Below are positions 15,211 through 23,871 of a DNA stretch of 64,000 nucleotides, piece after piece. The notes beneath the pieces are model-generated. The model ran no database searches and was not told the origin of the DNA. It worked only from the letters and a program-made list of their open reading frames with translations. The translations under genes were made by a program, and so were the position numbers. The first letter of the stretch is position 1. Each line of letters opens with the position of its first letter. Source of the DNA: Verrucomicrobiota bacterium (GTDB taxonomy: Bacteria > Verrucomicrobiota > Verrucomicrobiia > Opitutales > Opitutaceae); the NCBI GenBank assembly GCA_023391285.1, contig JAEWBF010000126.1:132418-196417 (forward strand), read 5' to 3'.

Positions 15211-18135
15211 ATGCAGGCAGCGACGCACATTCACATCAAAGGGGCGAGAGAGCATAACCTGAAGAATCTCGAACTGCGGATTCCGCGCGGGAAACTCGTG
15301 GTGATCACGGGGCCGAGCGGATCGGGGAAGTCGTCGCTGGCGTTCGATACGATCTATGCGGAAGGGTATCGAAAATACATGGAGAGCCTGTCGACGCAGG
15401 CGCGGCAGGTGTTGGAGCAGTTGAAGCGGCCGGATGTGGATTTCATCCATGGGCTGTCGCCGGTGCTGGCGATCGAGCAGCGGACGGGGGCGGGCGGTCC
15501 GCGGAGCACGATCGCGACGGCGACGGAGATTGCGGATTATGCGCAACTCCTGTGGGCGCTGGTGGGCGAGCAGAGGTGTCCGAAAGACGGCGGCCGCGTG
15601 GTGCAGCGATCGTTGGACGACAATGTGCAACGCGTGCTGACGGAGTGCGCGGGCGAGCGGGTGATTTTGTTGGCGCCGTCGATGCGGGCGAAACCGAGTG
15701 TATTGAGAGATGAACTACCGCGGTTGCGGCAGCGGGGGTTTCAGCGCGTGCGGCTCGATGGGGAAATCAAGAATTTGGACGAACCGAAGTTGATTCCGGG
15801 AGGGACGAAGGAGATCGCGGTGGATCTGGTGATCGATCGCTTGGTGGCGAATGCGGATCAGCGGAGTCGACTGGCGGATTCGTTGGAGCTGGCGTTTCGC
15901 GAAGGGAAGGATCGGGTGATCGTGCTGGCGCAGAAGAAGGCGGACGATCCTTGGCGGGAGATCGCGCTGAGCCAGTCGCTGGCGTGCGAGATTTGCGGGG
16001 ATGTGTTCGAGCGGCTGACGCCGCGGCATTTTTCGTTCAACCACAAGGAAGGGGCGTGTCCGACGTGCGGCGGGTTGGGGCGGAAGATGAAATTTGTGCC
16101 GGAGCTGATTGTGCCGGATCCGGAGAAGAGTGTGCGCGAAGGGGCGATCAAGCCGTGGCGGATTGGCGGGAAGAATCTCATCATCAAACACAATGCGCTG
16201 TTGAAGCAGCTGGCGGAGCAGTTGCCGTTCGATCCGGATGTGGCGTGGCGGAAGCTGCCGGAGGAGACGCGGAAGGCGATTTTGTTTGGGGCGGGGGAGC
16301 GTCAGTTTGCGTTCAAGCTGCGGCGGATGCGGGAGGCGAAGGCGGCGACGTTTCCGGGTGTGATCGCGGATCTGGAGGAAAGCTGGCGGCACACGGACAG
16401 CGACGGATTTCGCGCACGGCTGACGACCTTCATGATCGCGGGGGAGTGTCCGGAGTGTCGGGGGACGCGGTTGAATGCGCGGAGTGGAGCGGTGCTGTTG
16501 AAAATCCCAAACGCCAAATCCCAGACGCCAAAGAATGATCAATATTCAAGGGAAGATGGCGGGATTACGTTTCCGGAGTTTTTGGAGTTGGATGTGGAAG
16601 AGGCGCATGAAGTGGCGCGGGCGGCGGTGGCGGAGCATGGGAGCAATGAGGCGGTGAAGGAGGTGGTGACGGGGATCGAGCAGCGGTTGGAATTTTTGGA
16701 GGAGACGGGGTTGGGCTATCTGACGCTCGAGCGGGATTATTCGACGCTGTCGGGCGGCGAGGCGCAGCGCGTGCGGCTGGCGACGCAGCTCGGGATGGGA
16801 TTGATGGGCGTGATCTACGTTTTGGATGAGCCGAGCATTGGGTTGCATCCGCACGACAATCAGAAGCTGTTGGACACGCTGGTGGCTTTGCGCGATCGCG
16901 GGAACACGGTGCTCGTGGTCGAGCATGACGAGGACACGATGCGGCTGGCGGATCAGTTGATTGAGTTGGGGCCGGAGGCGGGCGTGGAAGGCGGACGGTT
17001 GTTGTTTCAAGGCACGCCGGAGGAGTGCGTGCAATTGTCGGCGAAGGAATCGCGGACGGGACCGTATTTGGCGCGGACGTTGAGCGTGGTGAAGGACGCG
17101 AAGACGAAGGAGCCGGATGGCGCGTGGCTGACGGTGCGGGAGGCGCGGGCGAATAATTTGCGCGGGGTCGATGCGCGATTTCCGGTGGGGTTGTTGACCT
17201 GTGTGACGGGCGTGAGCGGGTCGGGGAAAAGCACGCTGGTGAACGACGTGCTCGCGGCGGCGGCGGCGCGGAAGTTGAATGGCGCGAAGACGATTCCGGG
17301 GAAACACCGGCACATCGAGAATCTGGATTTCTTCGAGAAGCTTGTGCAGGTGGATCAAGAGCCGATCGGGCGGAGTCCGCGGTCGAATCCGGCGACGTAT
17401 GTGGATTTGTTGGGGTTGTTGCGGGACTTGTTTGCACAAGTGCCGCTGGCGAAAGTGCGCGGCTACAAAGCGAGCCGGTTTTCGTTCAATGTGCGCGGTG
17501 GGCGGTGCGAGCGGTGTCAGGGCGACGGCGTGATCAAGTTGGACATGCAGTTCATGGCGGACGCGTATGCGCCGTGTCCGAGTTGCGGCGGGCGGAGGTT
17601 CAATCGCGAGACGCTGGAAATTTTGTTTCACGGCAAGTCGATCGCGGACGTGCTCGACATGACGGTGCGCGAGGCGATCACGCTGTTTCGCAACATTCCG
17701 CGGGTGATCGACAAGCTGGCGACGCTGGATGCGGTGGGGCTCGGTTATCTGACGCTCGGGCAATCGGCGACGACGCTATCGGGCGGCGAAGCGCAGCGGT
17801 TGAAGTTGTCGCTGGAGCTGAGCAAGCGGCAGCAGGGGGCGAACCTATATATTCTAGACGAGCCGACGACGGGGCTGCACTGGGTGGATATCCAGAAGTT
17901 GATGGACCTGTTGTTTAAGCTGCGCGACGCGGGCAACACGGTGATCGTGATCGAGCACAATCTGGATGTGATCAATCTGGCGGATTGGATCATCGATCTT
18001 GGGCCGGGCGGCGGGCGCGAAGGAGGCGAGATCGTGTTTGCGGGCGCGCGGGCTGAGATCGAGGCGAGTGGGAGGTCGTTGACGGGGGAGGCGTTGCGAC
18101 GCTGGCGGGCGGAGGCGAAGACGAGTGCGGCGTGA
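15211..18135 (+). CDS. uvrA: UvrA, excinuclease ABC subunit A
   Basis: A 974-residue ATPase that recognises bulky DNA lesions and loads UvrB. Two ABC modules are complete: Walker A GPSGSGKSS near residue 33 and GVSGSGKST near residue 670, and two signature/Walker B sets (TLSGGEAQRVRL with VLDEPSIGLH; TLSGGEAQRLKL with ILDEPTTGLH). Zinc motifs are present (CEIC..CPTC near residue 260; CERCQGDG..CPSCGG near 770). The ATG at 15211 is preferred; a GTG at 15196 is in frame. Oddity: residues ~431-450 (KIPNAKSQTPKNDQ and following) are an extra segment, absent from E. coli UvrA as I recall it, encoded by a tandem 14-nt repeat of intergenic type. Confidence 0.95.
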   Translation: MQAATHIHIKGAREHNLKNLELRIPRGKLVVITGPSGSGKSSLAFDTIYAEGYRKYMESLSTQARQVLEQLKRPDVDFIHGLSPVLAIEQRTGAGGPRSTIATATEIADYAQLLWALVGEQRCPKDGGRVVQRSLDDNVQRVLTECAGERVILLAPSMRAKPSVLRDELPRLRQRGFQRVRLDGEIKNLDEPKLIPGGTKEIAVDLVIDRLVANADQRSRLADSLELAFREGKDRVIVLAQKKADDPWREIALSQSLACEICGDVFERLTPRHFSFNHKEGACPTCGGLGRKMKFVPELIVPDPEKSVREGAIKPWRIGGKNLIIKHNALLKQLAEQLPFDPDVAWRKLPEETRKAILFGAGERQFAFKLRRMREAKAATFPGVIADLEESWRHTDSDGFRARLTTFMIAGECPECRGTRLNARSGAVLLKIPNAKSQTPKNDQYSREDGGITFPEFLELDVEEAHEVARAAVAEHGSNEAVKEVVTGIEQRLEFLEETGLGYLTLERDYSTLSGGEAQRVRLATQLGMGLMGVIYVLDEPSIGLHPHDNQKLLDTLVALRDRGNTVLVVEHDEDTMRLADQLIELGPEAGVEGGRLLFQGTPEECVQLSAKESRTGPYLARTLSVVKDAKTKEPDGAWLTVREARANNLRGVDARFPVGLLTCVTGVSGSGKSTLVNDVLAAAAARKLNGAKTIPGKHRHIENLDFFEKLVQVDQEPIGRSPRSNPATYVDLLGLLRDLFAQVPLAKVRGYKASRFSFNVRGGRCERCQGDGVIKLDMQFMADAYAPCPSCGGRRFNRETLEILFHGKSIADVLDMTVREAITLFRNIPRVIDKLATLDAVGLGYLTLGQSATTLSGGEAQRLKLSLELSKRQQGANLYILDEPTTGLHWVDIQKLMDLLFKLRDAGNTVIVIEHNLDVINLADWIIDLGPGGGREGGEIVFAGARAEIEASGRSLTGEALRRWRAEAKTSAA
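16502..16533 (+). repeat. Tandem 14-nt repeat inserted in frame in uvrA
   Basis: AAATCCCAAACGCC is followed directly by AAATCCCAGACGCC and then AAAG. The A/C-rich composition contrasts sharply with the G-rich coding strand around it. The translation KIPNAKSQTPKN interrupts a loop between the CPECRGTRLN and ITFPEFLELD blocks. Confidence 0.75.
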
Positions 18136-18159
18136 TCGCGTGCGGGTTGAAGCGTCGCG

Positions 18160-19218
18160 CTATTTGGCGTCGCCGATGGAGGATTGGGAGCAATCGCCGA
18201 GGACGTCCTGGATGTAGAGGGTTTGGACGAGCACGATGAGGACGGCGAGAAGGGGTGTGGCGACGATGACGCCGATGAAACCGGCGATGAGGCCGAGCGT
18301 GAGTTGGGCGGTGAGGGTGAGCGCGGGCGGAAGGAGGACGGTTTCGCGTTCGATGAACGGCGTGATGCCGTAACTCTCGATGGTTTGAACGCCGATATAA
18401 AGGAGCGCGATGTAGAGCGCGGTGGAGGGGCCTTGGACGAAACCGAGGAGAAGCGCGGGAAAGGCGGCGATGACGGGGCCGATGTTTGGAATGAACGTAA
18501 GCAGGCTGGCGAAGATCGCGAGGCTGAGCGCGAGAGGGATGTCGAGCAGCCAGAGGCCGATGCCGGTGAGCACGCCGACGATGCCCATCGAGATGAATTT
18601 GGCGACGAGCCAACGGCGGAGAACGCGGCTCATTTTGTCGAGCACCTCGGCTGCGCGCGGACGGCGGTGGCGGGGAAACAAACGAATGGTGCCGCGGATG
18701 TAGGTGTTGGGTTCGATCGCGAGGAAGAGGCCGAGAAAAATGGCGGCGAGCGCGGCACCGGCGGCGCCGACAGCCGTGGTGAAAATACCGGCGGCTCGGG
18801 TGGTGATCGTTTTGGCTTCGGGCAACCAGCGCGATTCGTCGCCGATGGTATCGAGGAGCGGCCGGGCCCATGACGTGGTGGCGAGCCGTTGTTGGGCTTT
18901 GTCCCAAGCGACGGGGATGTCCTGGCGAAGCTTGCGAGCTTGGGCGGACGCTTGTGGCACCACAAAGATGGTGAGCAAGGCCACTAACAAAAGAAGGAGC
19001 AGCATCGCGATGGCGAGGGAAGCGCGGTAGCCAAGCGGAAGCAGTTTTTGCACGCCGCGGGCGAGGGCAGAGAAAAACACGCCGAACATGATGCCAATGA
19101 ACACGACGAGAACGGCGGGCGCCGCGGCGAGGGCGAAGCCGGCGAGCACCACGATCGCGACCACGGCGAGCAGCCGGAGTTGGAAGGGCGAAAGCGGAAA
19201 TCGGCGGAAGGCGGGCAT
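18160..19218 (-). CDS. AI-2E family transporter (TqsA/PerM-like permease)
   Basis: A 352-residue membrane protein with about eight TM helices, the usual length and layout for this family. Four helices come first, then a soluble helical stretch (about residues 85-150), then four more ending in ATPLLAVLIVLVQTLYIQDVLGD. The motif FIPNIGPVIAAFPALLLGF is diagnostic for the family. Members export small molecules or act as Na+/H+ antiporters; only some concern AI-2, so a quorum role should not be assumed. The ATG at 19218 is preferred to frames further upstream, which run through non-coding repeat sequence. Monocistronic, convergent with uvrA 24 bp away. Confidence 0.88.
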   Translation of the reverse strand: MPAFRRFPLSPFQLRLLAVVAIVVLAGFALAAAPAVLVVFIGIMFGVFFSALARGVQKLLPLGYRASLAIAMLLLLLLVALLTIFVVPQASAQARKLRQDIPVAWDKAQQRLATTSWARPLLDTIGDESRWLPEAKTITTRAAGIFTTAVGAAGAALAAIFLGLFLAIEPNTYIRGTIRLFPRHRRPRAAEVLDKMSRVLRRWLVAKFISMGIVGVLTGIGLWLLDIPLALSLAIFASLLTFIPNIGPVIAAFPALLLGFVQGPSTALYIALLYIGVQTIESYGITPFIERETVLLPPALTLTAQLTLGLIAGFIGVIVATPLLAVLIVLVQTLYIQDVLGDCSQSSIGDAK

Positions 19219-19310
19219 CGGGGGCTGAGCTAACGCGGTGACGCGCAGGATAGTAAGGGCGTCGGTGGGGCTGTTCCGGTTTTGAAACGCGAGTGGGGAG
19301 GGTGGCGGGC

Positions 19311-19340
19311 GGGCGGCTCGCCGGGACGGCTCGCCCTTCC
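19311..19340 (-). repeat. REP-like hairpin variant upstream of the AI-2E gene
   Basis: The minus strand reads AAG, GGCGAGCCG, TCCC, GGCGAGCC. It can pair as GGC/GCC, a facing GA/GA pair, then GCC/GGC. It keeps the TCCC loop of the family but has AAG in place of TAG at its edge. Confidence 0.6.
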
Positions 19341-19442
19341 TGCTGGAGGTTGCGACGAGATGTGATCGATGGAAGGGTGATGCGAGGCCGGTGTCACCAC
19401 AGCGGCACGGCGGCGTCATCAATCGGGTAACCCCTTCGAGAA

Positions 19443-21017
19443 ATGAAAACCACACTCAGCCTATTTTTCGCTTTCGGCGTGATGATCGCCGGAGCTGTGC
19501 GGGCCATCGGCCAAACCGCGACAGCGACTCCGGCGGTGGCTGCGGCGGTGGCGACATCGGATGAGATGGAGCAGTTGGTGGCGCCGATCGCGTTGTATCC
19601 GGATGTGTTGGTGGCGTTGATACTGCCGGCGGCGATCGAGAGCGCCGATGTCGTGTTGGCGGCGCGGTTTTTGGAGAGAGGAGGCGCGGAAGCGCAGATC
19701 GATGGCCAACCGTGGAACGATAGCGTGAAAGGTCTCGCGCGTTACCCGGACGTGGTGAAATGGATGGATGAGAATCTCTCGTGGACGCGGCAGTTGGGCG
19801 ACGCGTATCTGGAAAAACCGGAGGACGTGATGGCAGCGATCCAACGCGTGCGGGCGCGGGCGAAAGCGCAAGGATTGTTGGCGAGCACGGCGGAGCAGGA
19901 GATTGTGGCTGAAGGAGAATATATTCGCATCGTGCCGGCGCAGCCGCACGTGGTGTATGTGCCGCGTTACGATCCGGAGGTGATCTTTGTGGAGCGGCCG
20001 GTGATCTATCGTCACGAGCCGTGGATTACGTTCGGCGTGGGATTTGGCGTGGGTTGGTGGCTGGGGTATGACTGTGATTGGGGCAGGCGGGTGATCGTGG
20101 TGAATCCGAGCTATCGGAGCCACTGGCGGCATCACCATGACTGGCGGCATCACCGCTTCGTGCACAATCACCGGTTTCACCACGATTGGAAGCCGTGGAC
20201 GCCGTCGCACCGACGTCATCATTATCAACGGAATCACCACAATCATTTCAATCGGCCGGGGCGTGAGATAGCGCGTCCGACGCCGCATCATGGAGCACCG
20301 CGGCATGATTGGAACCGGCGTTGGGATCGGCGGGAGCAGCATCAAGCGCGGCCGGGGCTTCGCGACGGGCAGAGGAATCATTTTGGGCGAGACGGGCAGC
20401 AGCGGCGTGAAATCGCGCGGCCGCCCGCGTCTAACTGGCGAGCGGGGCCGCGCGGACAAGGCATTCAACAACCGCCCGCGGGTGCGTCGCCGCAGGTGAG
20501 GCAGCGTAACGAAGAACGACGTGAGTGGCGGCGCGATGGGCAGCGTGAAGGGAATCGCGGGCCTGAACGGCGCCGCGAGTGGACGCCGAATGCGCCGCGG
20601 GTGGTGGGAACGCCGCCGGCGGGAACGTTGAGGCAGCAGCAACCTGCGGCTGCGCCCTCACCGCGTCCGCAGTTCGGTCAACGGCCGGAGATGCGGCAGC
20701 GGCCCGAAGGCGCGCAGCGGCGTGACATGCGGCCGCAAGGTCAGGGCCAACCCCGACAGCACGTGCAACAGCAACGACCGGAGAGGGTGCAGGCGCCGAG
20801 GGCGGTTCCTCCGCAGGTCGCGGCGGCGCCCGCGCCGCGCGCGGTTCCGGCGCCGGAGCGACGGGCTTCGATGGGGAGCGATGCGCGCAGCCATTCCGCA
20901 CCGAGGATTTCTGCTCCGAGTTCGGGTGAGCGGAGCGCGAGCGGGGTGATGCGTGGAGGACCTCGTGGTGGTGACGGAGGGCGGTCCGGTGGTCGTGGCG
21001 GACGCGGGGAGCGGTGA
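19443..21017 (+). CDS. DUF3300 protein with His- and Arg-rich tail
   Basis: A 524-residue secreted protein with a signal peptide (residues 1-24). Residues ~38-190 match DUF3300: EMEQLVAPIALYPDVLVALIL, the stretch RYPDVVKWMDENLSWTRQLG, then EYIRIVPAQPHVVYVPRYDPEVIF. After a short hydrophobic glycine segment the tail turns low-complexity. Residues ~220-275 are very rich in His with Trp and Arg (HHHDWRHH, HRFHHDW), and residues 280-524 are rich in Arg, Gln, Pro and Gly. The His block could bind divalent metals; the rest looks disordered. DUF3300 function is unknown. It shares a two-way terminator with the convergent lipoprotein gene. Confidence 0.85.
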   Translation: MKTTLSLFFAFGVMIAGAVRAIGQTATATPAVAAAVATSDEMEQLVAPIALYPDVLVALILPAAIESADVVLAARFLERGGAEAQIDGQPWNDSVKGLARYPDVVKWMDENLSWTRQLGDAYLEKPEDVMAAIQRVRARAKAQGLLASTAEQEIVAEGEYIRIVPAQPHVVYVPRYDPEVIFVERPVIYRHEPWITFGVGFGVGWWLGYDCDWGRRVIVVNPSYRSHWRHHHDWRHHRFVHNHRFHHDWKPWTPSHRRHHYQRNHHNHFNRPGREIARPTPHHGAPRHDWNRRWDRREQHQARPGLRDGQRNHFGRDGQQRREIARPPASNWRAGPRGQGIQQPPAGASPQVRQRNEERREWRRDGQREGNRGPERRREWTPNAPRVVGTPPAGTLRQQQPAAAPSPRPQFGQRPEMRQRPEGAQRRDMRPQGQGQPRQHVQQQRPERVQAPRAVPPQVAAAPAPRAVPAPERRASMGSDARSHSAPRISAPSSGERSASGVMRGGPRGGDGGRSGGRGGRGER

Positions 21018-21040
21018 GGGAGAGGAGTCTCCGATAAAAT

Positions 21041-21073
21041 CAAAAAAGCCCGCGAATGTTCGCGGGCTTTTTC
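21041..21073. terminator. Bidirectional rho-independent terminator
   Basis: A 7-bp GC stem GCCCGCG/CGCGGGC (21048-21054 with 21061-21067), extended by one A:T pair, is flanked by A-run and T-run. It sits between the convergent DUF3300 gene and the glycine-zipper lipoprotein gene and can serve both. Confidence 0.88.
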
Positions 21074-21097
21074 ATGTTTTCGCCAGCACGCTGGGTT

Positions 21098-21643
21098 TCA
21101 ACGCCAGCGTTCGCGGACGTAGACGTAGCCGTTGCCCTGCCGGCGCCACTGCGGAGGTTCGAAGGAGTTGTAGCCCGCGGGCGGGATTTCCCAATGGCCG
21201 GCGACCCAAGTGTAGTTTCGGCCGCTGTAGGACCAATAGCCGGGAACCCAGACGGCGTTCGACGTGGGCTGGGGAGTGACGGCTTCGGATTGAGCGGGCG
21301 GCGCCGGAGGCGGAGAACCTTCGACGTAGATGTTGGTGACGGCGGGATCGTTGGCGTCGTATCCAGAATACCCGGACGACGTGGAGGAGGCTTCGCGACG
21401 ATCCTTGCGATTGCCGAGGGCGCCTCCGGCGATGGCTCCGGCTGCGGCGCCGATGGCGGCGCCGGAGGCGGCGTTGCCACTGCCGCGGTTGTTGCCGATG
21501 ACGGCGCCCGCGAGTGCGCCGAGCGCGGCACCACCGGCCGCGCCGCGCGTGGTATTCGAAGAGGTGCTGGAACAACCTGCGGAGAGCGAGCTGACGAGGA
21601 GCGCCAGCACGCAGGCCTGCTGTCCTTTGGTTAGCATTTTCAT
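21098..21643 (-). CDS. Glycine-zipper / YXWGXW-type lipoprotein
   Basis: A 181-residue predicted lipoprotein: start at 21643, signal peptide with lipobox LSAGC, and Cys at about residue 23. Residues ~33-80 are a glycine zipper (GGAALGALAGAVIG, GAAIGAAAGAIAGGALG), as in OmpA-like or YMGG proteins that insert into membranes. The C-terminus has two aromatic tryptophan repeats, VWVPGYWSYSGRNYTWVAGHW and a third partial one, matching the YXWGXW family. Function is unknown; an envelope-associated role is likely. The ATG is chosen because it gives a proper lipoprotein signal. Convergent with the DUF3300 gene, with a shared terminator. Confidence 0.83.
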   Translation of the reverse strand: MKMLTKGQQACVLALLVSSLSAGCSSTSSNTTRGAAGGAALGALAGAVIGNNRGSGNAASGAAIGAAAGAIAGGALGNRKDRREASSTSSGYSGYDANDPAVTNIYVEGSPPPAPPAQSEAVTPQPTSNAVWVPGYWSYSGRNYTWVAGHWEIPPAGYNSFEPPQWRRQGNGYVYVRERWR

Positions 21644-21714
21644 GGCGACGGCATAGTGCCCGGTCGCCGAGGCGCGGTTCCTAGGGGGCGGCCCCAAGGG
21701 AGCAGGGAGGAATT

Positions 21715-21734
21715 GCGCGGTGGGGGGACCGCGC
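21715..21734. repeat. REP-like palindrome between yebC and lipoprotein genes
   Basis: A perfect 7-bp inverted pair GCGCGGT / ACCGCGC separated by six Gs. It lies 19 bp past the YebC stop codon. Confidence 0.55.
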
Positions 21735-21752
21735 CTCCATTCCACCACGTGG

Positions 21753-22484
21753 TTATCTCACGGCGGCCCAGACGCGTTGGACGTCGTCGTGATCTTCGAG
21801 GGCCTGGAGAAATTCGCCGACTTCGGCGCGGGCAGTGTCGTCGAGCTCGGGATGAGTTTTGGCGAGATAACCGATTTCGCTGGTGACGACGGTCCAGCCA
21901 TTTTGGGCGAGCCAGGTGGACACCGCGTGGACGGCGGTGCGCTCGGTGATGAAGCGGGTGCCGGCGCGGTCGGCGGGGATGTCGTCGTTTTGGTCGTGCG
22001 TGAGTGATTCGAAATCGTTGGCCCCGGCCTCGATGGCGGCGGCTTCGCGATCGACGTTGAGATCGGCGTGATGGGCTTCGACGAGGCCGACGTGATCGAA
22101 GAGGAACTTATTGCTGCCCGCTGCGCCGAGGATGCCCTTCTTGAAGAGGACGCGGATTTCGGGGGCGGTGCGCTGGTGGTTGTCGGTGTAAACCTCGACG
22201 ATCACGGGGACTTTGTGCGGTGCGTAGCCTTCGAAGACGACATGCTCCATCGAGCTTTTGTCGCCGCCGGTGCCCGCGCCTTTGGCGATGGCGCGCTCGA
22301 TGACGTCGCGGGTGACGCTCGCTTTTCGCGCTTTTTCGACGGCGGCGAAAAGTCGGGGGTTGGCGGCGATGTCGGGACCGCCGAGCTTGGCGGCGACGGT
22401 CATTTCCTTGACGAGTTTTCCGACCATCTGGCCCTTCTTCAGGTTTACGATGGCGCGTTTTGCGTGAAGCCACTGGCGTCCCAT
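21753..22484 (-). CDS. YebC/PmpR-family protein
   Basis: A 243-residue protein of the YebC/TACO1 family, which binds nucleic acid and acts in transcriptional control or in translation of difficult peptides. Family motifs are visible: KARKASVTRDVIERAIAKGAG, EGYAPHKVPVIVEVYTDNHQRT, and FKKGILGAAGSNKFLFDHVG. The N-terminus reads MGRQWLHAKRAIVNLKKGQM instead of the common MAGHSKW start, a variant form but with the same helix layout. The start at 22484 is chosen because upstream sequence in frame has non-coding character. It is followed by its own short spacer with a hairpin. No operon partners. Confidence 0.88.
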   Translation of the reverse strand: MGRQWLHAKRAIVNLKKGQMVGKLVKEMTVAAKLGGPDIAANPRLFAAVEKARKASVTRDVIERAIAKGAGTGGDKSSMEHVVFEGYAPHKVPVIVEVYTDNHQRTAPEIRVLFKKGILGAAGSNKFLFDHVGLVEAHHADLNVDREAAAIEAGANDFESLTHDQNDDIPADRAGTRFITERTAVHAVSTWLAQNGWTVVTSEIGYLAKTHPELDDTARAEVGEFLQALEDHDDVQRVWAAVR

Positions 22485-22652
22485 AGGAGCGGGGGAAGCT
22501 GGAGAACGCGCGGGCGGGGCGCAATCGCGAACGCGGGGCCGCAATATTTCGAGAGGCGCGGTGCAACTTTGCGCGGGGGAGCGGTGTGATGGAGACAACC
22601 GCAACGCATTAAGCGCTGCACTTTCCAACCAGATTAATCCACAGGTATTCCC

Positions 22653-23213
22653 ATGAAACGTTTTCGTCTTCTCTCGATTCTCTCCGCTGTCGCGCTGGCC
22701 GCGACGAGTGTTCGTGCCGCTGAACCGGGGTATGTCGATCTCGGCAAATTCACGCCGGCGAAAGGCTGTGAGTTCGTTGAAGTGAATTTGCATGCTCCGA
22801 TGATCAAGCTCGCGGCGCGCTTCGTGGACAAAGAAGAGCCGCAAGTCGCGGAGCTATTGCGCAGCTTGAAACACGTGCGGGTGAACGTCGTGGGTTTCAA
22901 CGAAACCAACAAGACGGAGACAACCGATCGCGTGGACGCGATTCGCACCGAACTCGAGGGGCAGGGCTGGGTGAGACTCGTGACGGTGAAGGAGGCGGAG
23001 CAGGCGGAGGATGTGGGCGTCTATGTGAAGATGCGGGAAGACGAGAGCATCGATGGTTTGGTGGTGACGGTGATCGATCGCTCGGACGACAAGGCGGTGT
23101 TTGTGAATGTGGTGGGCAACATTACGCCGGAGCAGATCTCCGCGTTGGGCGAAGGTTTAAACATCGAGCCCCTCGCGAAGCTGTCGCTGAAGGGCCGGAA
23201 GAAGTCGGTGTGA
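22653..23213 (+). CDS. DUF4252 secreted protein
   Basis: A 186-residue protein with a signal peptide (residues 1-22, ending VRAA). The rest matches DUF4252: an N-terminal strand and helix VEVNLHAPMIKLAARF, then SLKHVRVNVVGF, and a late segment LVVTVIDRSDDKAVFVNVVGNITPEQI. The family's role is unknown. A second small gene with a related C-terminal pattern follows 31 bp downstream, so the two are probably co-transcribed. The DNA upstream (22485-22652) shows no clear promoter boxes. Confidence 0.78.
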   Translation: MKRFRLLSILSAVALAATSVRAAEPGYVDLGKFTPAKGCEFVEVNLHAPMIKLAARFVDKEEPQVAELLRSLKHVRVNVVGFNETNKTETTDRVDAIRTELEGQGWVRLVTVKEAEQAEDVGVYVKMREDESIDGLVVTVIDRSDDKAVFVNVVGNITPEQISALGEGLNIEPLAKLSLKGRKKSV

Positions 23214-23244
23214 GCGAACGGCGCACGAACGAACGAGGAGCGCG

Positions 23245-23841
23245 ATGAACTCCGCACATGTTTCAGGATCCGCGCCGAGGAGGCGTTTCCGCTGGTGGCA
23301 ATGGCTGCTGGCGCTCGGCGCGGCGGGCGTCGCGTTGCTGGCGATCGTGGTGATCAACGCGGTGACGTTGGCGCGCGATGCGGCGGCGTTGCGCGATGAT
23401 GTGGTGGCCGCGCTGGCGACGAAAGCGAAAGTAAACGTGCAGGTTTCGGCCGGGCCGGTATTGTTGAGCGCGGTGCGAGCCGGCCTGAGCTTCGTGAAAG
23501 ACATGCCGGGCGAAGCGAGGATGGCGTTGCGCGCGGTGCGGAAGGCGAGCGTGGGCGTTTATACGATCGATGCGGACGGACGCGAGGATCGGGCGCAGGC
23601 GATGTTCGCGTCCGCGGCAGCGGCGATGGCGCGGCGCGGGTGGGAGCGTGTGGTGGCGGTGAACGACGGCGACACGCAAGTGATGGTTTTTGCGCCAACG
23701 CGGAGTGGTTGGACGAGTGCGCAGAAGGTGTGCGTGGCGGTTTGCGACGGTGATAAGTTGGTCGTGGTGACGGGGACGGTTCGGCCGGAGCCGTTGATGG
23801 AGATCGCGGCGCGGCGAGGGGCGGTGTCGCGGTTTTTCTGA
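23245..23841 (+). CDS. Membrane-anchored small protein, possibly DUF4252-related
   Basis: A 198-residue protein with one N-terminal TM helix (about residues 20-42, WWQWLLALGAAGVALLAIVV), preceded by positive charge, so the bulk lies in the periplasm. The C-terminal half alternates strands and helices: SVGVYTIDADG, AMARRGWERVVAVNDGDTQVMVFAP, and CDGDKLVVVTGTVRPEPLMEI. That pattern resembles the end of the upstream DUF4252 protein, suggesting a shared fold. It lacks recognisable catalytic motifs. It is likely co-transcribed with the upstream gene. Gene reality is supported by a normal start, length and low-frame bias; function unknown. Confidence 0.7.
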   Translation: MNSAHVSGSAPRRRFRWWQWLLALGAAGVALLAIVVINAVTLARDAAALRDDVVAALATKAKVNVQVSAGPVLLSAVRAGLSFVKDMPGEARMALRAVRKASVGVYTIDADGREDRAQAMFASAAAAMARRGWERVVAVNDGDTQVMVFAPTRSGWTSAQKVCVAVCDGDKLVVVTGTVRPEPLMEIAARRGAVSRFF

Positions 23842-23867
23842 GGCGGGGGTCGGGAGACCCCGCCCTA
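23842..23867 (-). repeat. REP-like hairpin between convergent genes
   Basis: The minus strand reads TAG, GGCGGGGTC, TCCC, GACCCCCGCC. The stem is perfect apart from one extra C. It lies 4 bp beyond the stop of the esterase gene and 3' of the plus-strand gene. Confidence 0.75.
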
Positions 23868-23871
23868 CATG

